Below are positions 7,170-13,108 of a stretch of DNA of 13,108 nucleotides, piece by piece. This stretch comes from Prolixibacteraceae bacterium (GTDB taxonomy: Bacteria; Bacteroidota; Bacteroidia; Bacteroidales; Prolixibacteraceae). Below the pieces are notes generated by a model. The model saw only the letters and a list, made by a program, of their open reading frames with translations. It was not told the origin of the DNA and did not search any database. The stretch's first letter is position 1. Every line of letters begins with the position of its first letter. The position numbers were made by a program, and so were the translations under genes. Location of the stretch: positions 1 through 13,108 of the forward strand of contig JAFGGF010000445.1 of NCBI GenBank assembly GCA_016930735.1, written 5' to 3'.

Positions 7170-9602
7170 ATGAAATTCGGATTTTTTGACGACACAAATA
7201 AAGAATATGTTATAACAAACCCGAAAACACCCTGGCCCTGGATAAATTATCTGGGAAACGACAGTTTTTTCAGCCTGATCTCAAATACGGGCGGCGGGTA
7301 TAGTTTTTATAAAGATGCCAGATACAGGAGGATAACCCGGTTCAGGTACAACAATGTACCCATTGATGATAACGGTAAATACTTTTATATCAACGACAAA
7401 GGTGATATCTGGTCGCCGGGATGGAAACCAGTTAAAGCTCAGCTTGAAAATTATGAGTGCCGGCACGGAATGGGCTATACCCGGATTAAAGGTACACGAA
7501 ATCAGGTTGAGGCAGATGTTTTGTATTTTGTACCTCTTGGTGAGAATGCAGAAATCCAGAAAGTCAAATTATCGAACAATTCAAAAACAGAAAAAAAATT
7601 AAAACTGTTTTCCTTTGTTGAATGGAACCTGTGGAATGCATTGGATGACATGACTAATTTCCAACGCAATTATTCAATAGGTGAAGTTGAAATTGAAGGA
7701 TCGGCCATATACCACAAAACTGAATACCGTGAAAGAAGGAACCATTATGCCTTCTACTCAGTGAATTCAAAAATCGACGGGTTTGATACCGACAGGGAAT
7801 CATTTGTAGGATTATACAATTCATATAACAATCCCGATGTTGTTATTGAAGGAAAGCCTAAAAATATTGTTGCACACGGATGGTCACCGATTGCTTCTCA
7901 CTATATTGAAGTAAACCTCAATCCTGGCGAAGAAAAGGAATTTGTTTTTGTTCTGGGCTATATAGAAAATCCCGATGAAGAAAAATGGGAATCTTTTAAA
8001 GTTATTAATAAAAAGGAAGCACATCAGTTAATTAAAAGATTTGACACAACTGAGAAAGCTGAAAATGCTTTTTCTGGGTTGAAAAAATACTGGAATGATT
8101 TATTGTCAGCTTTTATCCTTAAAAGCCACGACGAAAAACTGGACCGGATGGTAAATATCTGGAACCAGTATCAAAACATGGTTACTTTTAATATGTCAAG
8201 GTCTGCTTCCTATTTTGAATCTGGTATCGGAAGGGGCATGGGATTTCGTGATTCGAACCAGGACCTGGTTGGATTTGTCCACCTTATTCCTGAAAAAGCA
8301 CGCGAAAGGATACTTGACCTGGCTGCAACACAACTCGAAGACGGGGGCGCTTACCACCAGTACCAGCCTTTAACAAAAAAAGGGAATTCCGATATCGGTG
8401 GAAATTTTAATGACGACCCGATGTGGCTGGTTTTATCAACTACAATTTATATAAAAGAAACAGGCGATTTTTCAATCCTCGATGCTTTGGTCCCTTATGA
8501 TAACGATGAATCAAAAGCACAACCTTTACTTCACCATTTACAAAAATCGTTTGAACATGTAATTAACAACCTTGGACCGCATGGATTGCCTTTAATTGGC
8601 AGGGCCGACTGGAACGACTGCCTGAACCTGAATTGTTTTTCAAATAATCCGGATGAATCATTCCAAACTACTGAAAATAAAGAAGGCGGAGTAGCTGAAT
8701 CTGTTATGATAGCCGGAATGTTTGTTTTATATGGAAAAGATTATGCCGGGCTGTTAAAACAACTGAATAAAGAAAAAGAAGCTGAATCGGTTCAAAATCA
8801 TATTCATAAAATGGAAAAGGCAATCCTGGAACATGCATGGGATGGTAAATGGTTTTTACGGGCATACGACTTTTTCGGCAGGAAAATAGGAAGCAATGAA
8901 AATGAAGAAGGTAAAATATTTATCGAGTCGAATGGCTTTTGTACCATGGCAGCCATTGGGGCAGAGGATGGTAAAACAGAAAAAACTCTGGATTCGGTAA
9001 AAAAATACCTCGATTGTGAATATGGGATTGTATTAAATAATCCTGCATATACTGCTTACGATTTAAGCAAAGGGGAGATTACAAGTTACCCTGAAGGATA
9101 CAAAGAAAATGCAGGTATTTTCTGCCACAATAATCCATGGATTATGATCGGCGAAACTGTTGTGGGAAACGGAAACAGGGCTTTTGATTATTACAGCAAA
9201 ATCTGCCCTTCTTACCTCGAAGAAATAAGTGATTTACACCGGACTGAACCCTACGTTTATGCACAGATGATAGCAGGTAAAGATTCATGGAAACCAGGGG
9301 AGGCAAAAAACTCATGGCTCACAGGGACTGCAGCCTGGAATTATTTTGCCATAACACGCTACATTCTGGGTATTCAACCTGTTTACAATGGATTGACAGT
9401 GGATCCTTGTATCCCAAATGATTGGGACGGATTTGAGGTCGCCAGAAAATTCAGGGGGACTACATATAATATTAAAGTTAAAAATCCGGACAGGGTCTCA
9501 AAAGGGATCAAAGAAATAATTGTAAACGGAGAAAAAATTACCGGCAATACTATTCCGATTCAAAATTCAGTAACCTGTGAAGTAATTGTTACAATGGGTT
9601 AA
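7170..9602 (+). CDS. GH94 glycoside phosphorylase, probably cellobiose phosphorylase
   Basis: The 810-residue protein matches the family's usual length (about 800-820) and layout: N-terminal beta-sandwich domain (about 1-270), helical linker, then an (alpha/alpha)6 barrel and a small C-terminal beta domain. Recognisable motifs include GMGFRDSNQD (R360, sugar-binding region), the DWND motif (480-483) that contains the catalytic general acid, ENAGIFCHNNPW with H653, and LTGTAAW with T718-G719; the last two correspond to the phosphate-binding site. It would split cellobiose with phosphate into alpha-glucose 1-phosphate and glucose, saving ATP. No signal peptide, so cytoplasmic. Cellobiose is the best guess from overall resemblance; another beta-glucoside or chitobiose is possible. 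It starts 66 bp after cheB with no convincing promoter or terminator in between, so read-through from the signalling operon is possible. A strong terminator follows. Confidence 0.9.
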   Translation: MKFGFFDDTNKEYVITNPKTPWPWINYLGNDSFFSLISNTGGGYSFYKDARYRRITRFRYNNVPIDDNGKYFYINDKGDIWSPGWKPVKAQLENYECRHGMGYTRIKGTRNQVEADVLYFVPLGENAEIQKVKLSNNSKTEKKLKLFSFVEWNLWNALDDMTNFQRNYSIGEVEIEGSAIYHKTEYRERRNHYAFYSVNSKIDGFDTDRESFVGLYNSYNNPDVVIEGKPKNIVAHGWSPIASHYIEVNLNPGEEKEFVFVLGYIENPDEEKWESFKVINKKEAHQLIKRFDTTEKAENAFSGLKKYWNDLLSAFILKSHDEKLDRMVNIWNQYQNMVTFNMSRSASYFESGIGRGMGFRDSNQDLVGFVHLIPEKARERILDLAATQLEDGGAYHQYQPLTKKGNSDIGGNFNDDPMWLVLSTTIYIKETGDFSILDALVPYDNDESKAQPLLHHLQKSFEHVINNLGPHGLPLIGRADWNDCLNLNCFSNNPDESFQTTENKEGGVAESVMIAGMFVLYGKDYAGLLKQLNKEKEAESVQNHIHKMEKAILEHAWDGKWFLRAYDFFGRKIGSNENEEGKIFIESNGFCTMAAIGAEDGKTEKTLDSVKKYLDCEYGIVLNNPAYTAYDLSKGEITSYPEGYKENAGIFCHNNPWIMIGETVVGNGNRAFDYYSKICPSYLEEISDLHRTEPYVYAQMIAGKDSWKPGEAKNSWLTGTAAWNYFAITRYILGIQPVYNGLTVDPCIPNDWDGFEVARKFRGTTYNIKVKNPDRVSKGIKEIIVNGEKITGNTIPIQNSVTCEVIVTMG

Positions 9603-9624
9603 TCAGAGTTGAAACGAATTTTTG

Positions 9625-9656
9625 TCCCTGCTTTTTAAAAAAGGCAGGGATTTTTT
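9625..9656 (+). terminator. Rho-independent terminator after the GH94 gene
   Basis: The arms TCCCTGC (9625-9631) and GCAGGGA (9644-9650) pair perfectly; one T-G wobble and T-A pairs can extend the stem inward. The hairpin is followed directly by six Ts (9651-9656). It starts 22 bp after the GH94 stop codon and should end that transcript before the DUF819 gene. Confidence 0.88.
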
Positions 9657-9673
9657 ATTCTGAAAGCTATTTC

Positions 9674-9681
9674 TATATTTG
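9674..9681 (+). promoter_or_regulatory. Probable Bacteroidota -7 promoter element for the DUF819 gene
   Basis: TATATTTG fits the Bacteroidota sigma-ABfr -7 consensus TAnnTTTG and lies 22 bp before the ATG at 9704, just after a terminator, where a new promoter is needed. No good TTG -33 element is seen at the usual distance; that position falls in the terminator's T-run. Confidence 0.5.
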
Positions 9682-9703
9682 TTCTGACTAAACTGAAAAA
9701 CTT

Positions 9704-10972
9704 ATGGTTACTACACTGTTGCTGCTGCTGTATTTCTTCCTCACACCTATACTGTTAATTTACCTCTGCCGAAAATCGAAATTAATAAACAGAATCGGAG
9801 CCATAGTACTTGCTTACGCTCTGGGGCTTTTGCTGGGAAATTCAGGCATCCTGCCCAGCGGAAGCGATGGTTACAACAGCGAGACAGTGGAAGGCCCACT
9901 GACAAAAACTGAGATGCTTGAGTTCTATGATCAGGGCAAAATTACCAATGAAGACTTTACCGTAAACCAAATCAAATCGCTGGAATCAAATATTATGTCT
10001 GCTACGGTTCTGTTTGCAATACCATTGTTGTTATTTTCCATCGATTTTAAACGCTGGATGAAATTTGCCAGAGGAGCTGTTGTTTCATTTGTGCTGGCAA
10101 TGGTATCGCTGCTTGTAATAATCTTTGCAGGTTTTTTTATCTTCCGGAATTTATTTGGTGAATGCGAAGCAGTATCAGCAATGCTCGTTGGTTGTTATAC
10201 AGGTGCATCCTACAGCCTGGTAGCAGTAGGGATGGCGGTAAATGTAACACCCGACACACTGGTTTTGACCAATACTTTTGACATTGTTATAGGTGCTGTT
10301 GCGATTTTATTCCTAATGACAATAGCACAAAGGACCTTTGGCGTAATTCTGCCGTCATTTAATGAAAAACACAAACGGATAATGAAGGAGGACATTTCGC
10401 TCGAAACCCACGGGATGGAAGATTACAGTGGAATGTTGACCCGGAAAGGAATTCCGGATATTTTAAAATCGCTTGGTGTGGCACTGGTTGTTGTCATAAT
10501 TGGTGGAATCGCATATTTTCTGGTTCCTAAAGAATATAATATGATGGTTACCATATTGTTAATTTCAGCACTGGGTATTGCGGCATCCTATGTAGGTTTT
10601 ATAAGGAAAATTAAAAAAAGTTTCCAGGTAGGTATGTACCTGATTATCGTATTCTCACTGGTTGTTGCCTCACAGGGAAATCTGATAGCAATGATGCAAC
10701 ATCAGAACTGGTATTTGTTTTTATATGTATTTTATGTTGTTTTCGGATCTATATTTTTCCATGTAGGACTATCATGGATTTTTAAAGTTGATACTGATAA
10801 CACCATAATTGCAATAACAGCATTAACTTATTCTCCACCTTTTGTACCGGTTGTTGCGGCTGCCCTTAAAAACAAAAATGTTATAATTTCGGGTATAGCT
10901 GTGGGAGTTGTAGGATATGCTATCAGTACATTTTTGGGTGTCGGAATCTTTAAAATTCTTTTTTTATTCTGA
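9704..10972 (+). CDS. DUF819-family integral membrane protein
   Basis: A 422-residue very hydrophobic protein with roughly ten to twelve membrane helices: two N-terminal (about 1-22 and 29-47), then a hydrophilic loop (about 50-98), further helices at about 100-205, a second charged loop (about 206-250) and a final set running to the C-terminus. The stretch GCYTGASYSLVAVGMAVNV (residues 166-184) and the order of helices resemble the DUF819/YjcL family, whose substrate and function are not established; distant similarity to secondary transporters suggests transport, but I assign none. The ATG at 9704 follows a -7 promoter motif and precedes the first helix directly. It is isolated from the GH94 gene by a terminator. 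Its last 9 bp overlap the 3' end of the convergent thioesterase gene. Family recognition is from memory, not a search. Confidence 0.8.
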   Translation: MVTTLLLLLYFFLTPILLIYLCRKSKLINRIGAIVLAYALGLLLGNSGILPSGSDGYNSETVEGPLTKTEMLEFYDQGKITNEDFTVNQIKSLESNIMSATVLFAIPLLLFSIDFKRWMKFARGAVVSFVLAMVSLLVIIFAGFFIFRNLFGECEAVSAMLVGCYTGASYSLVAVGMAVNVTPDTLVLTNTFDIVIGAVAILFLMTIAQRTFGVILPSFNEKHKRIMKEDISLETHGMEDYSGMLTRKGIPDILKSLGVALVVVIIGGIAYFLVPKEYNMMVTILLISALGIAASYVGFIRKIKKSFQVGMYLIIVFSLVVASQGNLIAMMQHQNWYLFLYVFYVVFGSIFFHVGLSWIFKVDTDNTIIAITALTYSPPFVPVVAAALKNKNVIISGIAVGVVGYAISTFLGVGIFKILFLF

Positions 10973-11455
10973 TACGGAAACACCAAAAGCCTCCACTCCC
11001 GGGTAATGTAGTTTTCTTCGTGCAATTTTTTCGGGATAACAGAAATATTTAATTTCACCTGTTGCGCAGCATTCGCCTTCACCATCAAATAATTTACAGC
11101 TAATGATTGCCTTTCCATCTTCAAAACTTTTCAACTCAGACCTGACTTCAATTTCACCACGGGTTATATAAACCGGTTTTAAATATTTTATACTCATCTC
11201 TGTTGTTACACCCGCTGTTTCACATTTGGTTAAAACAACCCAACCTGCAATTTCATCCATTAACGTAGCCTGTATTCCACCATGTAAAATCTGATTATAG
11301 CCCACCAACCAGTTTTTTGGATTCCACTTTGTTACAAGTTCTTTACCGGTATCGAAAAACTCAAGCTGCAATCCCAATTCATTATTTGGGGAACAACCAA
11401 AACAGTTGTACTCTTCAGCATTATGCACCGTAAAAGGATTATTGATTCTTTTCAT
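10964..11455 (-). CDS. Hotdog-fold thioesterase (PaaI/4HBT superfamily)
   Basis: A 163-residue single-domain protein. The signature HGGIQATLMDEIAGW (58-72) is the hotdog-fold active-site region, in which the conserved His-Gly-Gly and the acidic D67/E68 lie at the start of the central helix. The N-terminal CFGCSPNNELGL (18-29) is common in standalone PaaI-like thioesterases. It would hydrolyse an acyl-CoA (or acyl-ACP) thioester in the cytoplasm; the acyl group cannot be told from the sequence. The length is within the family's usual 130-170 residues. It is transcribed against the DUF819 gene and the two stop ends overlap by 9 bp (10964-10972). No TAnnTTTG promoter was found in its 5' flank. 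Confidence 0.85.
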   Translation of the reverse strand: MKRINNPFTVHNAEEYNCFGCSPNNELGLQLEFFDTGKELVTKWNPKNWLVGYNQILHGGIQATLMDEIAGWVVLTKCETAGVTTEMSIKYLKPVYITRGEIEVRSELKSFEDGKAIISCKLFDGEGECCATGEIKYFCYPEKIARRKLHYPGVEAFGVSVSE

Positions 11456-11697
11456 TGAAATTATTAATATTTAATAGTCTTAAATGATTCGAAATAATAA
11501 ATAAATTATAAGAAATAAATAACACGGAAGATTCCAAGGTCAACTATTTTCTATTCCTTAATTTGTGTTTATTATTATTATATATTCTTTAAATTTATTA
11601 TCTTAAATCGAATCACTGACTATTATTGCCCTTGCCTGACTTTTACTAAAATTATTATTAATAAGAACAGGAGATTTTTCTGCTATGATGAAATTTA
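11456..11697. other. AT-rich intergenic spacer between thioesterase and prohibitin-like genes
   Basis: The 242-bp spacer lies between two minus-strand genes. It is strongly AT-rich with runs such as TTATTATTATTATATATT near 11569. I see no credible reading frame, no GC-stemmed terminator for the prohibitin-like gene and no exact TAnnTTTG element on the minus strand. It presumably holds the thioesterase promoter, but I cannot place it. Confidence 0.5.
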
Positions 11698-12516
11698 TTA
11701 ATTATTCCCTAAAATCAAGGGTAAGCCATCTTCATTATTTCCAATTATAATAATTTTGGCGTTTGACGATTCAGATAATTGTATTGTAGCTTCAATACCC
11801 CTCTGTTTCAATATTTTATCCGTCAAACTGGCATTAATTATCCGATTATAAGCTGCAATTCCTTCTGCTTCTATCCTCCGGCGTTCTGCTTCCGATCTTT
11901 CCCTGTCGAGGCGGAAAGTATAAGCCAAAGCTTCCTGTTCGGTTTTTAACTTACCTTCAATTGCATCTTTTATTTGAGGAGGCAGGTTAATTGACCTGAT
12001 CAGCATCGCACGCATATCAATATAGTTTTCCCCCAGCACCTCTTTTGTTTCATTTATAATCGACTGCTCAACTTCACTTCTTTTTGTAGAATATATCTCT
12101 TCTGCTGTATATCTTCCCGCAACTTGCCTGACTGAAGACCGGACTTCAGGGACCACAAGTACATTTACGAAATTGACTCCGAATTGCTCATGCAAAAATC
12201 CAATTTTAATATAACTGGGATTAAATCTTACTGTAACATCCATACTTATGGATAAACCGTTTTTATCAAGAACATCCATCGTTTCTTCACGTTGCTGCTC
12301 ACGAACATTATAAATATACATCTCATTCCAGGGTGCAATAATATGGAATCCTTCACTATAAATATTTTCCTTATCAAGCCCGGAAGTATATGGACGGAAA
12401 ATAACTCCTCTTTCACCTGCCTGTATTATTAAGAACATTCTGCCTCCAAAAATCAATAATACCACGAGTATAATAACACCAATTACGATATACGAAGTTT
12501 TAAAATTCAATTTCAT
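11698..12516 (-). CDS. Prohibitin-like SPFH/Band 7 membrane protein
   Basis: A 272-residue protein with one N-terminal membrane helix (about 9-31), no cleavable signal peptide evident, and then an SPFH/Band 7 domain (about 32-205). GERGVIFRPYT (about 34-44), the GFHIIAPWNEMYIYNVR region, and RSSVRQVAGRYTAEEIYS (126-143) followed by an Ile/Asn-rich helix are typical of prohibitin-type sequences. A charged coiled-coil segment (about 188-235, with RERSEAERRRIEAEGIAAY) follows, as in prohibitins, where it drives ring assembly. Such proteins form large membrane-bound rings and, in other organisms, act as scaffolds or modulators of membrane proteases such as FtsH; no protease gene is in the window, so the partner here is unknown. 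Length matches prohibitins (about 270-300). A likely -7 promoter sits 30 bp upstream of its ATG. Confidence 0.88.
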   Translation of the reverse strand: MKLNFKTSYIVIGVIILVVLLIFGGRMFLIIQAGERGVIFRPYTSGLDKENIYSEGFHIIAPWNEMYIYNVREQQREETMDVLDKNGLSISMDVTVRFNPSYIKIGFLHEQFGVNFVNVLVVPEVRSSVRQVAGRYTAEEIYSTKRSEVEQSIINETKEVLGENYIDMRAMLIRSINLPPQIKDAIEGKLKTEQEALAYTFRLDRERSEAERRRIEAEGIAAYNRIINASLTDKILKQRGIEATIQLSESSNAKIIIIGNNEDGLPLILGNN

Positions 12517-12545
12517 AACTTTAATATTTATTATTTATATGAAAA

Positions 12546-12553
12546 CAAATTTA
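12546..12553 (-). promoter_or_regulatory. Probable -7 promoter element for the prohibitin-like gene
   Basis: The minus strand reads TAAATTTG, an exact TAnnTTTG match, 29 bp before the ATG whose first base is 12516. No clear TTG is found at the -33 position, so the call rests on the -7 element and placement. Confidence 0.45.
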
Positions 12554-12626
12554 CAAGATAATATGGGAATAGGGTTATATTTTCGATATATAATAATTCT
12601 TTTTATACGGTCAGGATTATTAACAA

Positions 12627-12698
12627 TTAAAGCTCATTAAAATCTGGCACGACAATAATTCTGTTAATATCGGGCCAATTTTCCCAAAATCGGGACAT
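12627..12698 (-). CDS. Marginal 23-codon reading frame in the divergent spacer
   Basis: A minus-strand frame from ATG (12698) to TAA (12627) encodes 23 residues, starting MSRFWENWPD and ending VVPDFNEL. An AAGGA lies 8 bases before the ATG, which is closer to a classical ribosome site than anything in front of the main genes. The composition (two Trp, few low-complexity runs) looks more protein-like than the surrounding AT-rich spacer. In-frame coding can extend only nine codons further upstream before a TAA, so it is not the tail of a longer intact gene. It could be a small peptide, a gene remnant or chance. I do not recognise it. Confidence 0.2.
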   Translation of the reverse strand: MSRFWENWPDINRIIVVPDFNEL

Positions 12699-12756
12699 AT
12701 CAACATCCTTCCGGGGATTTTTTTCTTAACTGTTAATATTTAAGCACTTAAAATTA

Positions 12757-12787
12757 TTGACTTAATGTATCTGAATAAATAGATTTG
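12757..12787 (+). promoter_or_regulatory. Bacteroidota-type promoter for the nucleoside phosphorylase gene
   Basis: A TTG (12757-12759) is followed after 20 bases by TAGATTTG (12780-12787), matching both the -33 TTG and the -7 TAnnTTTG of the Bacteroidota primary sigma factor with normal spacing. Transcription would begin near 12793, leaving a short leader of about 20 bases before the ATG at 12812. This is the best promoter match in the window. Confidence 0.7.
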
Positions 12788-12811
12788 AATCCCTTTTATC
12801 GCAAAACTGTT

Positions 12812-13108
12812 ATGATTAAAGAATCGGAGCTAATAATTAACAAAGACGGATCGGTGTTCCATCTTCACCTGAAACCGGATGAAATTGCGGGAAAAATTAT
12901 TCTCGTAGGAGACCCGGGGCGCGTGGAAATGGTAGCCTCCAACTTTGAAAGTATACAATTAAAGGCAAGAAACAGAGAATTTTATACAATTACAGGCTTA
13001 TATAAAGGCAAAAGGATTTCTGTTATTTCAACCGGGATTGGCACAGATAACATCGATATTGTTTTAAACGAACTGGACGCGCTTGCCAACATCGATTTTA
13101 ATATTCGT
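12812..13108 (+). CDS. Nucleoside phosphorylase (PNP/UDP family), 3'-truncated by window end
   Basis: The first 99 codons are present and the frame is still open at the last base. The N-terminal part shows the PNP_UDP_1 family pattern: VGDPGRV (residues 32-38), equivalent to the phosphate-binding GDPxRV loop of uridine and purine nucleoside phosphorylases, and STGIGTDN (73-80), the second conserved glycine motif lining the active site. The enzyme would split a nucleoside with phosphate into base and (deoxy)ribose 1-phosphate for salvage in the cytoplasm. Full family members are about 250-295 residues, so roughly a third is visible. The base-recognition region lies beyond the window, so uridine versus purine specificity cannot be decided, and no symbol is given. 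It has its own promoter (12757-12787) and is divergent from the prohibitin-like gene. Confidence 0.88.
   Translation, partial: MIKESELIINKDGSVFHLHLKPDEIAGKIILVGDPGRVEMVASNFESIQLKARNREFYTITGLYKGKRISVISTGIGTDNIDIVLNELDALANIDFNIR

Larger units (their letters stand above)
12517..12811. other. Divergent intergenic region with promoters for both flanking genes
   Basis: The 295-bp spacer separates the minus-strand prohibitin-like gene from the plus-strand nucleoside phosphorylase gene. The outer parts are AT-rich and each holds a likely promoter element. The middle (about 12630-12720) is less AT-rich, with CGGG/CCGGGG stretches, and contains the marginal 23-codon frame. No terminator hairpin or convincing operator palindrome is seen. 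Confidence 0.55.

Noticed and set aside
11456..11697. AT-rich spacer as a replication origin or attachment site
   Set aside because: No DnaA-box cluster, iterons, tRNA end or flanking direct repeats are visible; AT richness alone is ordinary for spacers in this genome.
11684..11749. Short plus-strand frame starting ATGATGAAA over the prohibitin-like gene's 3' end
   Set aside because: Only 21 codons, mostly antisense to a well-supported coding region, with no supporting signal.
12645..12660. TGGCACG resembling the -24 half of a sigma-54 promoter
   Set aside because: At the position where the -12 GC should fall (12658-12659) the sequence is AT, with no TTGC; the motif also lies inside the marginal minus-strand frame.

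Overview
The window looks like a chromosomal piece of a member of the Bacteroidota, probably an uncultured or environmental Bacteroidales/Marinilabiliales-type organism. The DNA is AT-rich. Two or three gene starts are preceded by the Bacteroidota -7 promoter element TAnnTTTG, clear Shine-Dalgarno sequences are mostly absent, and the proteins (giant hybrid kinases, prohibitin-like protein, DUF819 protein, nucleoside phosphorylase) are of the kind common in that phylum. The assignment rests on pattern recognition, not on a search.

Bases 1-7103 form one tight plus-strand signalling operon of four genes: a very large hybrid histidine kinase whose 5' end lies outside the window (HAMP-HAMP-GAF-PAS-PAS-coiled coil-HisKA-HATPase-pseudoREC-REC-REC), a second kinase with receivers at both ends (REC-HisKA-HATPase-REC), a CheR-type methyltransferase and a receiver-less CheB-type methylesterase. 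The genes are 5 bp apart or overlap (17 bp, then 4 bp). No CheA, CheW, MCP, HPt or DNA-binding output domain is present. The most interesting reading is a phosphorelay whose kinase is tuned by reversible glutamate methylation, possibly on the long 14-residue-periodic, Glu-rich coiled coil of the first kinase. This is an inference.

Bases 7170-9602 encode a cytoplasmic GH94 phosphorylase, most likely cellobiose phosphorylase, closed by a good intrinsic terminator (9625-9656). A DUF819-family membrane protein follows (9704-10972) behind its own likely promoter. Its 3' end overlaps by 9 bp the 3' end of a convergent hotdog-fold thioesterase gene (10964-11455, minus).

After a 242-bp AT-rich gap comes a minus-strand prohibitin/SPFH-family membrane protein (11698-12516). 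The divergent spacer 12517-12811 holds a likely promoter for each flanking gene and one marginal 23-codon minus-strand reading frame. The window ends inside a plus-strand nucleoside phosphorylase gene (from 12812), which has the best promoter in the window. No tRNA, rRNA, insertion sequence, CRISPR array or integration site was seen.
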